The notes under the pieces were generated by a model. It made no database searches. It was not told the origin of the DNA and saw only the letters and a program-made list of their open reading frames with translations. Below are positions 1 to 12,566 of a DNA stretch of 64,000 bases, piece by piece. A program made the position numbers and the translations under genes. The stretch is taken from positions 186,001-250,000 of the forward strand of contig MU623384.1 in assembly GCA_025201765.1 (NCBI GenBank), written 5' to 3'. How positions within the stretch are numbered: the first letter of the stretch is position 1; the number at the start of each line of letters is the position of its first letter. Origin of the DNA: Daldinia sp. FL1419. Taxonomy: Eukaryota; Ascomycota; Sordariomycetes; Xylariales; Hypoxylaceae.

Positions 1-1898
1 TTAATGCTATGGATTTCCAGTCCAGACCGCGTAGTCCCATTATATTCAGTAGACTAACAGTAGCGGCCAAAACCAACACTATGGTCAATGTTGCTCGTAG
101 CCAAGACGCGGGGATATGTCGAGAGGAGAAATTGGTCCCCGGCGTAGGAGTAGGGGTATACTTGGTATGCACAATTGCAGTAGCATGACGCCACAATGGT
201 ATGAAGGATTAAACTACAAAGGTATAGGGCGTTATCAAAGCCGACCATTTGGCTTGGCGTAAGGCTGTTCTCGGATGGTGCGCGGTCAATCATAGGAGAT
301 ATGTTGAAAAGTTATGAAGATGCTGGATAAGGATAGCTTAGCTGAGATTAATGGCATACCCTCAATGATTCCATGTTCTGTCTTAAGAGCTCGATCGCTC
401 TATTCATTGGAAATTAATTAGATGGCAAACGAAGGCATCAGAGCAACAGATCATAATGGAACAACGTAAAGTCCATAGGTAATTGATAAAACCCCATGCC
501 TACCTACGTACCCTTAGGAGTGATCTCATCCCTAGGACATACGATTTACCACTGCGATCGTATTGAGAACTTACCTAAATTATACTTGAAAAATGAAATG
601 AGAAGAGAAGCAGGATCCTTCTCTTGAAAAAATATTATTAACAAGATCAATTATTCATTGTGCGCAAGAGAAAAACATGGCCTATCTTTTCCAAGTATCA
701 GGGACATTTCCGTTCCGCTCGGAAGAGCCGCAAATACGGGAAAATGTATTATTATGGTTTTATTAGATGCCTTATATCTGTGATAAAGAGGCTGTACTAC
801 ACGTCAAGCTCCATGATTCCGAAGCTATGAGGTAGTTAAAACTCCTCGCAGGACAACGAAGTTGCTCCACGCTTTCACTTATTAGTTTATTCTGTCACAT
901 CTGCAATCCCATGAAACTTGTAATCAATACCGAGTAAATTTCTCTAAAAAGTTATATGTATGAGTTTTTGAAGTAGGTGGCAATCTCTTGGGTAAGTCCA
1001 ATTCAGTCCGAATTGCTTCTATAGTGAGTATAACGAGTGCGTATGGTTTGTTAGTTCCAATGATGTAGACCTTGATGATCGATCAAATATTTCAAAGCGC
1101 TTAATGGAATACCGGGCGCAAGCTATAGGCTTTATTTGACCTTTATTTCTTTTTCTATTTAACTGCCTAGTCTTGAAGCCCACCGCATCTCTATCGGTGG
1201 CAAACGGGGAAAGTGAATAAATTCTGCAGTCATTTTATTGCTTATACCTACCCGTTGTGCCACGAGGCAGACCAAGAAGCAAGGAAACAACTTCGTTGTT
1301 GCGCGAGGAACTTATCTACAACTATGGCTAAAGGCGACTACAAATAGAACAAGTCCTTTGTTCTATATGTAGCACAGGCCAGAACCCTGACACGTTGGGC
1401 AATATTTCCGACCTTATACTTTTCCGTACTGGTGGTGTTAGGGGTCAGATCTAAAGATCCTGTCTCATCCCGAATAAATCATTTATGCTAACCCTAGGTA
1501 GACAGGTACGAACTTGTATTCCATTGTAGTCTTTTTCTGAAGGAAATTTTATCTACCCAGAAATCGTGATATGGAAACTATAATACATACTATAATACAT
1601 ACATATATATATATATATATATAAAGAAACATTATTTATTTTAGATGCCAATGAATCCCGTAGATGCCCCACGATTGAGAAAATCAATTTTGATCGAAAA
1701 TTTGCCGATGGTACCAGCCCATACCGTGTTGTACAATAACGATACACCATGGATTTAGAATCTTTAGTCTCTATAATGGCTCCTAGGACGTATTCCCGTC
1801 GATAATCAAGCTTTGTAAAGAGTGCCTATATAATAATAAGCTCTATTGTTCATTGCGCTGCTTTATGAATGATCCGATACTCACTCTGCATGGCCCAT
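1..1898. other. Intergenic, no gene recognised
   Basis: I see no open frame here with protein-like composition, no splice-linked exons and no RNA gene. The only local structure is the AT dinucleotide run listed separately. The stretch lies 3' of the deaminase-like gene and runs off the left edge, so an unrelated gene could end just outside the window. Confidence 0.6.
1603..1623. repeat. (AT)n microsatellite
   Basis: An uninterrupted AT dinucleotide run of about 21 bases, preceded by two near-copies of TATAATACATAC. Confidence 0.9.
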
Positions 1899-2597
1899 TT
1901 ACCTCCCTATCCAATAGGTTGGAAGGACTCCCTGTCTCGCAATCGCTTCCGCAATTTGCTCGTCTGTCATACTCTCCTGGCCGTTAATAGCGTACCAGGG
2001 AGAATCGTGGAGCAGATAATAAGCCTGGCCGACCGGGACGTCAGCACTAGAGGCAACGATAACCCCAGGTTCATCCGTTCGCATTCGCGCTATTTGGGCC
2101 CATAGCGTGGTTCGTTGAGCGGCATCGAGTCCACGTGCTAGATGGAAGACCGGGGTGTACGACCGGTCGGACCGGGCCGTGAACTTGGCCCGGAACGTTG
2201 GTGTTCCGTCTATAGGTCGCAGATGCTTGCCACCCAGTGTGAAATATCCGGCACAATTACTGCAGGGTTCACCACGCCTTAGAAGCATGGCGTCGACAAT
2301 TGGATATGATCCCGGAGAGTCAAACGCTTGAAAGTATGATAGCAACATGTTTTCCTCGGCGTGTGGGTGGTGCCCACCATCCCCCGTTCCCGCCATCGCT
2401 GTCCAAAGATCTGCTTCTCCGTCCGCGAAGAGTAGTGATGCCGACAAGTCGACTTGGTCGCTAGTACGGAGGCCACTGCGTACGAATTGGTATAGGGCGT
2501 TTACCAATCCCAGCTGTGAATAACTGAGGCGTATCGTGTGTCCGCTAGCGTTCTTGATGCGGAAGCTAGGAAGCTCGACGAATATGAATTGAGGCAT
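1899..2597 (-). CDS. Cytidine-deaminase-fold protein, HAE...PCxxC type
   Basis: Single-exon frame of 232 residues starting at the ATG at 2597; an in-frame TTG lies upstream, but the ATG is the natural start. Residues 79-81 are His-Ala-Glu and residues 111-115 are Pro-Cys-Ser-Asn-Cys. That is the zinc and proton-shuttle signature of the deaminase superfamily (H-A-E, about 30 residues, P-C-x-x-C). There is no signal peptide or membrane segment. Known from the family: these enzymes deaminate cytosine or adenine in free bases, nucleosides, nucleotides or nucleic acids, and some fungal members are related to bacterial toxin-type deaminases. The substrate cannot be read from this sequence. The N-terminal ~75 residues and the tail after 130 match nothing I recognise. 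The gene stands alone, with large gene-free gaps on both sides. Fold call fairly sure; function open. Confidence 0.75.
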   Translation of the reverse strand: MPQFIFVELPSFRIKNASGHTIRLSYSQLGLVNALYQFVRSGLRTSDQVDLSASLLFADGEADLWTAMAGTGDGGHHPHAEENMLLSYFQAFDSPGSYPIVDAMLLRRGEPCSNCAGYFTLGGKHLRPIDGTPTFRAKFTARSDRSYTPVFHLARGLDAAQRTTLWAQIARMRTDEPGVIVASSADVPVGQAYYLLHDSPWYAINGQESMTDEQIAEAIARQGVLPTYWIGR

Positions 2598-5500
2598 GGC
2601 GTTGGATCGTCGGGGGTACAAGGTATTATATGTATTAGATGATTAAGTAGAGATGAGATCTGCTGGATCTGGATGAGGCTATATGATGGGAGGCTCAGGG
2701 ACGGGCTGTCCTGGATGATATAGAATGAGGACGTCCAATCTGATTGTTGACGGCGCAGAGTTCAGTGATAGATATAGAAGATGCGATCATCCCATGCCGA
2801 ACGATCATAGCCGGGAGATAGGCGAACTGGTGCCTGGTGCCTGGTGCCTGCCTCTCCGTAGTGCGTATACTTGCTCGGTTCGAAGTATCCTTCACGGGAA
2901 TGATTCACACGCCATGAGGTGAATCAGACGGCAATGTATCAAGAGTCACTGCTGACCAGCGGTAATAAAAAGTAGGCATGTGACGAATTGGGAAGCTCCT
3001 ATGGATAGCGACGAGGTTGACATGTTCACGAGAGGGAGAGGGGGCACGCGTGAAGGGCTAGTCAGGGGAAAGATAGATACCCATACCGCGAATAGGCTAT
3101 TGCAAGGTTGGTATATGTATTCTCCGAGGCAGGCATCCCAGATCTCCCGATCGCCATAGATTCCGCTAGGGAGTTACTCATATCTTCGTCCACGTTTCAG
3201 CTTCTTCGGTAGCCGGCTCCCTTTAAAGGTAAGCTGACGAAAATTTGGCCGTGACGTCTTTCGGCTTGGTCCTAAAATGAGGCTGATAATGATCGGGAAG
3301 CTTACCGTGCAGCATGCAAGCCATAGTAAGGCTGACCCAGCAACCTGGTAATACATATCGGATGTTTACTTTTCGTCTTAATCATCTTGATCTTTTCTTT
3401 TCTCTTTTCCTAGCACTACCCGTGAATTCTCGATATACAAATTGTCTTGTCCGGGGGGCTTTGACATCATCATCGACATCGTCATCATCTTCTTCGAGCA
3501 CGCTCCACCCCCCCGGCCGTGATAGAGTAAAAGCTTAGGCTGGGAGTTGCTTCACCGTACACACGCCGAGCGCGATTCTAGCGCGGATACGTTAATACTA
3601 CATAGCAAGGTCAAGATATGCCAACACGAGGTTATGCAGAGTGGATAGGGTATCAACTTGCTATGGAACCCTTGGGGATTCGGTTCTACTTTGGGATTAT
3701 TCCGGGCTCTGGGTATTTGATAGACGGGCCTTGACGGGCATCCGACTCGTCAACTGTTAAAGTTTCAAATTGAAGCTCGTAACGGGTATGCATAGGACTA
3801 GGACTCAACCATTTCGTGTCTAAATTTGGGCTGGTCGTTTTGGACGAGTGGTTGCTCTCGGCCGGTGTTCTGCTCGGATAGTGGAACAAGGGGATATATG
3901 CGGCTACGTGGCGGGAGCGCGACGAGGCCGAAGATCCAGACTCGAACAAGTCCCGTAAACCGTGCAGGACTGTGCAAAAACCCTGTCGATAGATCACCAA
4001 CTAGACGGACCGGGGAACGAGACTATTCCCCGTATAGCCTGCATCAGACCCTAGTAGACCTGAATCGTACATAATCGTCTAAGAACTTTATAATCCTTAA
4101 CCCAGAGAGGATTTTTTTTTTTTTTTTTTTCGTCCTAGTAGCCTGGGTCGAGTCTTGGAGCCCGTGGCCTTGGGAGGGTTGGGGACCATTTACACAGCGA
4201 AACCCCCCCGGGTTGCAACATTGCAACCTTACGAACCAACAAGGTTATGGGTTATAAGAGAAAAATTGACGTCACGAGGTAACTAATCCGTATTTTATAT
4301 TAGTTGTAGACTTTTTTTTTTCTCGTTTCCATTTCCCGTGCCGGCTTCCTTCGTTAGTATATACTAACTGCTTAGCTGCCTTCTAATGCACCTAATGTAA
4401 GGCCCACGAGGTATTACTCGCTTCGCTCGGTGAAAAAAAAAAAAAAAAATGAAAAAAAAAAGCGACAACAACAAAACTACCTTAGTTAGTTAAACGATTT
4501 ATTTCTACTTTTGGACTTAGTCGGCGGCACAAGCACGAAAAAAAAAACCCCCCAAAAAACAGCAGAGTTGGCAAAATTAGCGGAGTTAAGAAGAATCTAG
4601 TAAAGCTAGTACCGACTTGAATGCAACTTGAACGCAATCGGATAAGCGAATGAGGCCTCGCGCGCTTAGATCATCCATTCTAAGGCTAATCTGGGTATGG
4701 TTTACACGCCAATCGACCAAGACCAATCCATAATCGTTTATGGGGTTCCTTCGTATTTATTACCTGTCCGGCGGGTTTAGCCTTAAGTATCCCTCAGCAC
4801 GAGCCCCATCAGCCTCAATCTCTTTCTTATTAGTCAAATCGTTATAGGTGCTCGGATCGTTTTACCATTGGACAATCTCCGAATGTCATCTTTGACTCTT
4901 TTCCCCAATACCGCATCTCATTGGTCCCAGCGTCAAGCGCTTCTCTCATGCACTCTCCTTTTTACCTATTCTGGTGGGGTATCGTGGGGACCGCCGTCTT
5001 AGTCGAACGACCTCATATATTCTTATCCTTTTTTTTTTGACCTCTCCCGCCCTTTTTTTTTGGTTTCTTAACTAGGTACCTACCTAGATTTGTAGCCATC
5101 AACGTCAATGCTCGGTCGCAGACATTATCCTGTACTCGCTTGCATGATTTTTAGGCCTCCAATGGACGTGTTACCGCCATCTTCGGAGTCATCATGCCCA
5201 GCACGTTCCCGACTTGACTCGGCGAAATCAAATGTCGCTGACACGGATAGCAACTCTAATCCTCACGCTGATGGGCTAAAATTATAAGCTGATTTCGCAT
5301 CAACTTGTCCAATTTAATCAGAACCTCGAGTTTTGCAATTAAAACGCACGTTAGCTAAAGCTACATGGCGCCGTGTTGTACTACAGTTAATCTCGGACCT
5401 CCTGTTCAATAGGCAAAATGAATCCAGATGACTTGCTTTCCAAGTTACAATGGACGGTCGGCCGTCGCGACCATTCAAGAAGCCCGCCACGGCCAAATCC

Positions 5501-6176
5501 GAATCCTCATGGTCGTCCCCTGGGGCAGTGTGAAAACAGTAGAAGCACTCAGGACGGAACATATCCCGACAACATTACGAACAAGGCGAATTCGTCGGCA
5601 TCTCTTCCTATTACTTGTTGGTTAGGTCCGTATTGCATGAATTGTATAAGTAGAGTATTACTTTGGATATCGACACCCTAGATGACGTCTTAATTACGTC
5701 GCACCTCGTGAAGGCCATCAATCAATTCTATTGCGGGAATGCGTTGGTTTCTAAACATATCCACCGATGGAATCTTACTGCGATTGCGAATAAGAGTCGG
5801 TAAGATCTTATCCTTCCCAAGAATACACGGGTAAGATTCGCAAATCAAACCAACGTACACGGAGGCATCTTCAATTTAATTTAATTTAGAAGTCTATTAT
5901 ATTATTTACCATCTAACTGAAAGTCCTCGCACGGCGGCAGAAAAGCTAGGGTTCTACTTAATCTTTTACACATAAGCCAGCTACCTCACATTTAAAATGC
6001 CTTCATCGATACGAAGTTTAAATAAACGGTCATAAAGTTGCTGCGTTTAGAAGGACGATAATGCGGCTGGTAGCAGTATTCTCTTTGTTCACCGTAGCCG
6101 TATACCCTTTTTTTTCCATCCCCCTCTGGAAAGCATGGCGCAGCGTTAAATCATGTAGAGTACTGTCGTCTGAATT
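2598..6176. other. Intergenic with homopolymer tracts
   Basis: No convincing gene. A GGTGCCT triplet repeat sits near 2829-2850. A TCA/TCG trinucleotide-rich patch lies near 3465-3500. There is a T19 tract at 4112-4130, A tracts at 4433-4449 and 4452-4461, and further T8 tracts near 5030-5060. Frames in 5418-5625 have some protein-like composition but are short, and no splice-consistent extension was found. Confidence 0.55.
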
Positions 6177-7554
6177 TTACACCATCGATCCAACATGAGG
6201 GTCGCGTTTACCGTCCGGCGAGTACTCGACAGTGTATTGAACAGTCTTTTGTATTTGAAGTCCTTTCTCCTCATGGAGCGTATGTTCCTCTTCTGAGCTG
6301 GAATCGGCCCTACGAAAATTGGCCAAATTCGTGTCCTCGTATCCAATATTTCTGTTGTTAATACGTTCCCATTTGCTCTCTTCTGGTTTGGAATGACTCC
6401 CGCTGCTACTCGTATGGGACTGTGGTAGGCTGCTACTAGTGTAAGCGGTGCGTTTCTCCGAACGTTCGCCGGAATTTGAGTAGTGCGTAGGCATCAGTTT
6501 CGGGAACCATTTGACTATTAATGGACGGATCTGTGGAAGACAAGCGCATACGAGTGCCACGTTCATCTCGATAATGGTCCACATGGTGGAGGCGATGTAG
6601 TAAGTAGGATCAGGTGTCCTCGCCTGAATATCTATCGTTGTAACCCTGAGGCAAGATGTGATGACCACGCTGCCACCTAATGTTAGCACACAGTTAATTC
6701 GACACCAAGGTGGGCACCGGGGTTCTTACAATACGCCAAGGGCAAAGACTATCATCAGAGCAGCCTTTTGAACTCTAGGTATCTGCAATGCATATACGAG
6801 AGTCATAGGGAGAGTGAGGATGATTATGTCAGTCGCGATAGAGAAGCCGGAATTCGCGTACCAGAACTTTCCGTTATCTATGCAGATACCTTTCATGGAC
6901 TTATCGAAGGCCTTAGTGATGGGAGTGCATTGAAATATCGTCGCCGTGACCGATGCTATGCAATACGTCACAACAATGAGTAGCATAAAGCGACACGCAC
7001 ATCTAAACCACTTGGTATTGCTGAAGATCCGAAGGTAAAGCAGAAGGATCGAAGCTTTCGTCAAGTTTATACAGGCTTTATAGGTTACCTGGCAAAGGTA
7101 GAAGTACTGTGATATGGGAGCGCCATACACGTTAGCCATATTGACCTCATAAGTCTAGGAAATGGACTACAAGTGCTGGGAAAGCTCACCTTGAAGGCTT
7201 GGTAACTATCACGACCGGAAAGACTGTAGGTGTGTCTTCCATAGCCATAATGACAGGCGGCAAGCATTATTCCGCTTGACGCCAAGGCAAACCCCTTTGG
7301 TAAACTTGTTAGCGTACGTGTTGTACTATCTGTCTTCACGTTTACCCACAGTCTTGACTTACAAGAGATATCAGAATAGTCCAGTCGTCGGCGCCAAGAC
7401 GCCCTCCATTGCCTACTCTTGACCAAAGTCTTGTACCGACAACGATAGGGCAGATAGCTAAGAAGATACCCACAGGAACATATATCATCTCGGAGTTGGT
7501 ATCATAGTATCCAGGGTCATTTGGGGAGTGATTTTCTCTCTCAGGGTTAGACAT
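6177..7554 (-). CDS. Fungal rhodopsin-fold (SAT4/Pth11-like) integral membrane protein
   Basis: Four exons by splice phase: 7554-7363, 7294-7190, 7145-6730 and 6669-6177, about 401 residues. Intron 1 has GTAAGT and intron 3 has GTAAGA with CAG as acceptor; intron 2 is very short (44 nt), so its acceptor is less sure. An extracellular N-terminus is followed by about seven hydrophobic helices. LGADDW after the first helix and YGYGRH near residue 84 are hallmarks of the fungal rhodopsin-like domain family, as is a Cys-rich second half of the core. The ~130-residue tail after the last helix is hydrophilic, rich in Ser, Glu and Arg, and presumably cytosolic. Known family members are plasma-membrane proteins, some acting as GPCR-like surface sensors (Pth11). 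Ligand unknown. The fungal CFEM domain seen in some Pth11 proteins is absent. Sure of family, unsure of role. Confidence 0.85.
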
Positions 7555-10500
7555 TGTGACAAAATGCAGCCGAGTGGGTTGAATCTGTGACGGTCAATGA
7601 TGGTTTCCCTGCGACCTGCTCAGATAGATTTCATGATAAGTTGTAGACTCTGGAAAAGGGTTCTTCTCCGCCTTTGCGTCTCGAACTAGGGTGTAATGAT
7701 CTGTGTTTATGTGAGGTTATATTTGATATCATTTGGAGAGGCGATTAACTATCAATAGGTAGTCGAGAAACATGAACCCGACCACTTGCGTAGGATGTGG
7801 GAGGGGAATGCTGTACCGAATTTAAAATGTATCAAGTGTAAGAGTTAAGACGAAGAGTGACAAATTGCAAGGCACCTATTGGAGGAAAACACCAACGGTA
7901 CCTGTAGTTGGAGGAGATGGGAATTACTGCAGAAAAAATTGAGGAGTTGGAAGAATTTTGATACCAACTACTGTGTAGCTATCGCGGCCGATATCAGGCA
8001 AGCGCGTACCTTCCCTCTGGAATATTTTAACGGTAGGTGCAACTACTAAAGGAGTCGTGGATGGCTAGGTACCTATCTCGGGCAGGTATATACCACATGC
8101 AGATGGGCGCTTCCTATATTTGAGAGTAGGTACCTCTTATAGGTACCTACATGCATAGAAGGTAGATGACGCTATGTCATTTTGCATATGGTGTATCGCT
8201 GCTTTTCCCGGAGAGGCATATCGTATGTACAAATAGACTTTGATGTAAGTATTTAGGGGATAATGTTCATGTCTCGCCCTTGGTTGCTTCAGAATTTGGC
8301 ATGTCAAGTACATAAGATAGTACCTTAGGTTACGTACCTACTATGTAGGTAAGGTTTACTGTACCATGAGTAAGGATGCATTTGAGACCAACAGCCACAA
8401 TGAAGATCTCTATGTATCACCCTCAGGTATTATCAGGTAAGACAGAACTTGGTCTAGTGACTTAGAAATTGCGCACTTTGATACATAATTTGACCTAACG
8501 AAAAAAAAAAAGGAAAAGGAAAAAAAAAAAAAATTTACCGTTGGCATCTCGGCTTTGGAGAATAACATCCGCCTTAAAGGATACACAAGCCGTATCTCCT
8601 ACCAAAAAATAGGAAAGATTCACCTGAAGATGAGACCTAAAATCGACATTCCCTTTACACGTACCTAGCTCTTGGGCATCTAGGTAGGTAGGCAAGTAGG
8701 TAGCTAAGACAAACACAACCTACCGGTGGAACATGCCATCACTTGTCGTCTTGTTGCATCATAGCTCAGCCGGGTGTTGTTAGCCGACTTTCACGACTAA
8801 TTGAGATTCGGCGAACATGGAGAATTTCCATGCTGTTATGACAAATATCTTCCTCTCTTATCTGACTATTATATTCACTATATCTGGATCTGTTCCATCG
8901 AATAATAGCCACGTCTTGTAAGTCCATTACTTTGCAAATCTAATACCTACCTATACGACTATCTCGGATGCGAATTTGCGATCCCATATTAGAATTAATG
9001 AGCACAACCGGGAAGATGTGACGGGTGCACTAGATCTCAGGTTATAAAAATTCACAACTATTGCCGTCGGTAGGTCGCCTGTTGCGTGGCGGACTGTCAA
9101 GGTCGGCTATTGGCAAGACAAGACCGGTAAGGTAAGACAAGACCTTGCAAGCGCGAATAGTGGTTTCACACACATCGCCGTGTACCGTTATATCAACCAC
9201 CGGGACGACTCGGGTCTAAGATGTCTCAAATACGTGCTAGATTGTGGTGCTTTATTTCTAGATTGAGCCTTCTGAAAGTTAGATCAGGTAGAGTGATGCG
9301 ATTGGGTGTGGCTGGGGATGTCAATAAAATACAGCCCTGGATGTATTTTGCTCATGCCTGTGGAGTATAAAAAATGCCTTCGGAGGTGAGGTTGTATGAA
9401 AGTAGGTAGTCTTGTGTAGAATACATTTCTTAGATACGTATGTGAATGAGTAAACTAACCTAGACTGTTTAGAAACAACTAATTATTTTAAATAGAGAAC
9501 TTCAAAGTTCTTTTTTCTTTCCCTTGTTTCTTAACTAGATGGGTTTTTCTTTTCTTTTCTTTTTTCTTCCGGCGATCTGAAGCAGGGGAAAGGGGCCTTG
9601 AAAAAAGGGAGTGAAAGATATGTAGGTTGGTATTCGAGGTAGAACTATTGATCATCTAAGAAATATTACATACCTGGGTTGGATACCTACGGTTAGATAT
9701 GTACCCCGGATTTGCACCTTATCATGCAGGCGGCGATTAGCCCCGGCACTACCTACTTTTGCTAATGTTGCTTCCATGTTCTTGTTCACACTGTACAAAA
9801 AAAAAGAAAAAAAAGAAAAAAAAATCATTGCGCACTGCAGGCATATCAACTTAAATTTAAATAGTGCATATGATATGCATCGTCACCCCTCATCTATTTA
9901 CTTCTTAAGAGGTACCTACCTATATACCTGCCTACCTCCTCATCTCCCACACGTGACGCTTCGAGTACCTACTTTAAAGTAGGTAATCTTAGAAGAAATT
10001 AATCTATTCGCATTTTACTCATATAAGCTTAACATTTCGACGACAGAGCCCTAAAATCAACAGGGTTAGACGATATGGACATCGAGGTAAGAGGTATTAT
10101 GGGTTGGAAGGCTAGGCAGGCTAGGCAGGCTAGGTAGCTATGTGTGTTGGCGAGAAGAGTTTTGGTTCGACACATTCCAAGCACTTATATCGATAAATGG
10201 TAATTGATAAGTGATATCCATCTAGGCCCAGGCCAATTGCCGGGGGCGCGGCCGTCCTTGTGTCGCGGTAATGTCTAAGAACGGGTGGTTACCATGAGAC
10301 GAAATGTCTCGCGGTTTGAGTCCCCAAGAAAAGCCGCCGAGGGGCAAGGTGAAAGAACCTAGGTTAGCTAGATCCCATCCACCTACATAATTTATCGTGG
10401 ATGTGTAATATGTTCGAGTTTGGGTAGATGTATGCGTGTATTTGATGTAAACCTACCTTGGAGCAATATCGAGGAGAAGTCGTTAGTTTCCAACCGCGTA

Positions 10501-10819
10501 GTTCTATGTTAAGGCAGCGATTGATTTTCTTCTTCTCTTTTCTTTTCCAAGTACTCGACGAAGAACAGTATTAATAAATCAAAGCTGATTTCTTTTTATC
10601 GGGTGGCATATCAGGCCCTTGTTCTCCTGCTCTTCACACCCTCCGGCCGCGCATCTCCCATTCTGATCTTCATGAACGTCACTCTTGTCTTTCCCTTCTT
10701 CTCGTGCCTACTGTCTTGCAGTAGTAAGCCCTACCCAGACGTGTGGACAATATTCCCTTTGAAAAACTCATCCCGATTTTTATTCGTATTTTCTACCGGT
10801 TCGAACTTGATATTCGGAT
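7555..10819. other. Intergenic, rich in TACC/GGTA motifs
   Basis: No gene supported. Short TAGGTACCTA-like palindromic words and runs of TACC or GGTA recur, for example near 8066, 8127-8150, 8326-8350, 8680-8705, 9911-9935 and 9962-9985. Poly-purine tracts at 8500-8533 and 9797-9823 make apparent short frames look open. Confidence 0.5.
10110..10137. repeat. Three tandem copies of GGCTAGGCA
   Basis: The 9-base unit GGCTAGGCA occurs twice exactly and once with a final change to GGCTAGGTA. It is a small minisatellite in the gap upstream of the transporter at 10820. Confidence 0.8.
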
Positions 10820-12566
10820 ATGCAGTCTAACGCGTCGGAAGAAGAGCTTACCAACGAAGCCAAACTCGTTCGCATAACTACCGTCGCCATGACTAACCAT
10901 AAAGGTACCACACACAGCGCCGATTCCACAGAGGTCGGTCTGTCCCCGGGTATGATCAATGCGCACACTGAACGTCGTCTTATCCGCAAAATAGACCTCC
11001 ACATCTGGCCTATCCTATTCGTTATTTACATGATGTCTTTTCTCGATCGCATCAACATTAGCAATGCTCGTATCCAAGGCATGACAGAAGAGCTTGACCT
11101 GTATGGTAATAGGTTCAACGTCGCCCTATTTGTAAGTTGACCTCGCCAAGAAGGATGTTTCTTGCTGCTGAATTACTGAACTGTTGCAGGTCTATTTCAT
11201 CCCTTACATCTTGTTGGAGGTACCTAGCAACATGGTACTTAGAAAGCTGAAGCCCCATTACTACATCCCGTTTCTCATGCTGAGCTGGGCTATTGTCAAC
11301 ATGTGTATGGGATTTGTCTCAACATACGAGGGGCTTGTCGTGCTGCGTTTCTTCCTCGGAACGTTCGAGGCTGGCGTGATGCCCGCCATTGTCTACCTCA
11401 CTTCAATGTACTATAAGCGCCACGAGTTTCAGACACGCATAAGTTTCTTCTTTTGTTCCACGGTGGTCGGAGGTGCTTTCGGAGGAGTAAGTGATAATTC
11501 TGTTTAAATACCCCATATCTTCTGCTATACACGTATATGTCTGCCCTTATCTCTAAACGAACACCAAGTCTATGCTGATCTAGTTGGTGGGGTATGGCTT
11601 GGGCGTCGGTAGTGACTTGGGACGAATAACTGATTATAGATATAGTTGCTCGCATATGCGATTGCGAACCTCGATGGTCATAACGGCATCGCGGGTTGGC
11701 GATGGATATTCATCATTGAAGGGGCGGCTACCGCGGTAGTAGCTATCGTGTCCGTGTTTCTCATCGTCGACTGGCCGGAACAGTGCCATTTTCTCACCCC
11801 GGAAGAAAAACATCAACTCGAACTTCGACTTGCTGATGATAGCAGTAGCGAGGTAGCTCGTATGGACACCCTCAACGCGTATGCGTATCGGCGCATCCTG
11901 ACTGACTGGAAAATCTGGGCCGGTGCCGTGATGTACATGGGAATCGGGGTTACAGGCTATGCTACCTCTTTCTTTATGCCGACTATCCTGCACGAGTTCG
12001 GTTGGGAAGCGCAGGCTGCCCAAGTTCATACCATTCCCGTATATGCTGTCTCCGCGGCAGGTATGATATCTGTAGCCTACTTCTCTGATCGGTTGCAGCA
12101 CCGTTACGGGTTTGTTATTCTAGGCTGTGCTATCGCGACAATTGGATATGCTATACTACTACACCGTAATGGTCTTTCAAGCGAAACCAAATACGGAGCT
12201 GTATTCCTCGTTTCGCTCGGTGGCTTCGTTTCAACGCCAATTGCGCTTGCTTGGCTCGCCAACAACGTGGCAGGGCATTGGAAACGCTCTTTTGCTTCTG
12301 CTATTCAAGTTTCCCTTGGAAATATAGCGGGTATAATAGCCACCGTCATTTTCCGTCAGGAGGAAGCCCCACGTTATCCTACCGGGTATGGCACTGCCCT
12401 CGCTGTTACGTGGTTGGGTGGTCTTTCCGCAACGCTGCTCCTCGTAGGCATGTTGGTCGAGAATAGAAAGAGAGACGCCGGCAAGAGAGACTCGCGACTA
12501 AGTCAACCAAAGGAGGAAGTTGACAACATGGGCGACTATCATCCTTCATTCAGATTTGTTTTATAA
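10820..12566 (+). CDS. MFS transporter, anion:cation symporter (allantoate/nicotinate permease-like) family
   Basis: Three exons: 10820-11131, 11190-11486 and 11646-12566, all in phase 0, giving 509 residues. Introns are 58 and 159 nt with GTAAGT donors and CAG or TAG acceptors. The start ATG at 10820 gives an N-terminal hydrophilic ~70 residues; a second ATG at 10889 is possible. About 12 transmembrane helices are evident. The loop after helix 1 reads FLDRINISNARIQGM, the DRxNxxNA signature of the ACS (Dal5/Tna1-like) family. GTFEAGVMPA and WRWIFIIEG, typical of the same family, follow later. Family members carry organic anions such as allantoate, nicotinate, pantothenate or biotin in symport with protons at the plasma membrane. 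The substrate is not predictable here. There is no catabolic neighbour, so context does not help. Confident family call. Confidence 0.92.

Noticed and set aside
5418..5625. Short plus-strand frames with protein-like wording
   Set aside because: Too short, no splice-compatible neighbours and no family motif; may be a gene relic but cannot be supported.
10230..10345. tRNA-like stretch (GAGAC..GTCTC arm followed by GCGGTTTGAGTCCCC)
   Set aside because: The putative T-stem does not pair and no acceptor stem or D-arm closes; at best a chance resemblance.
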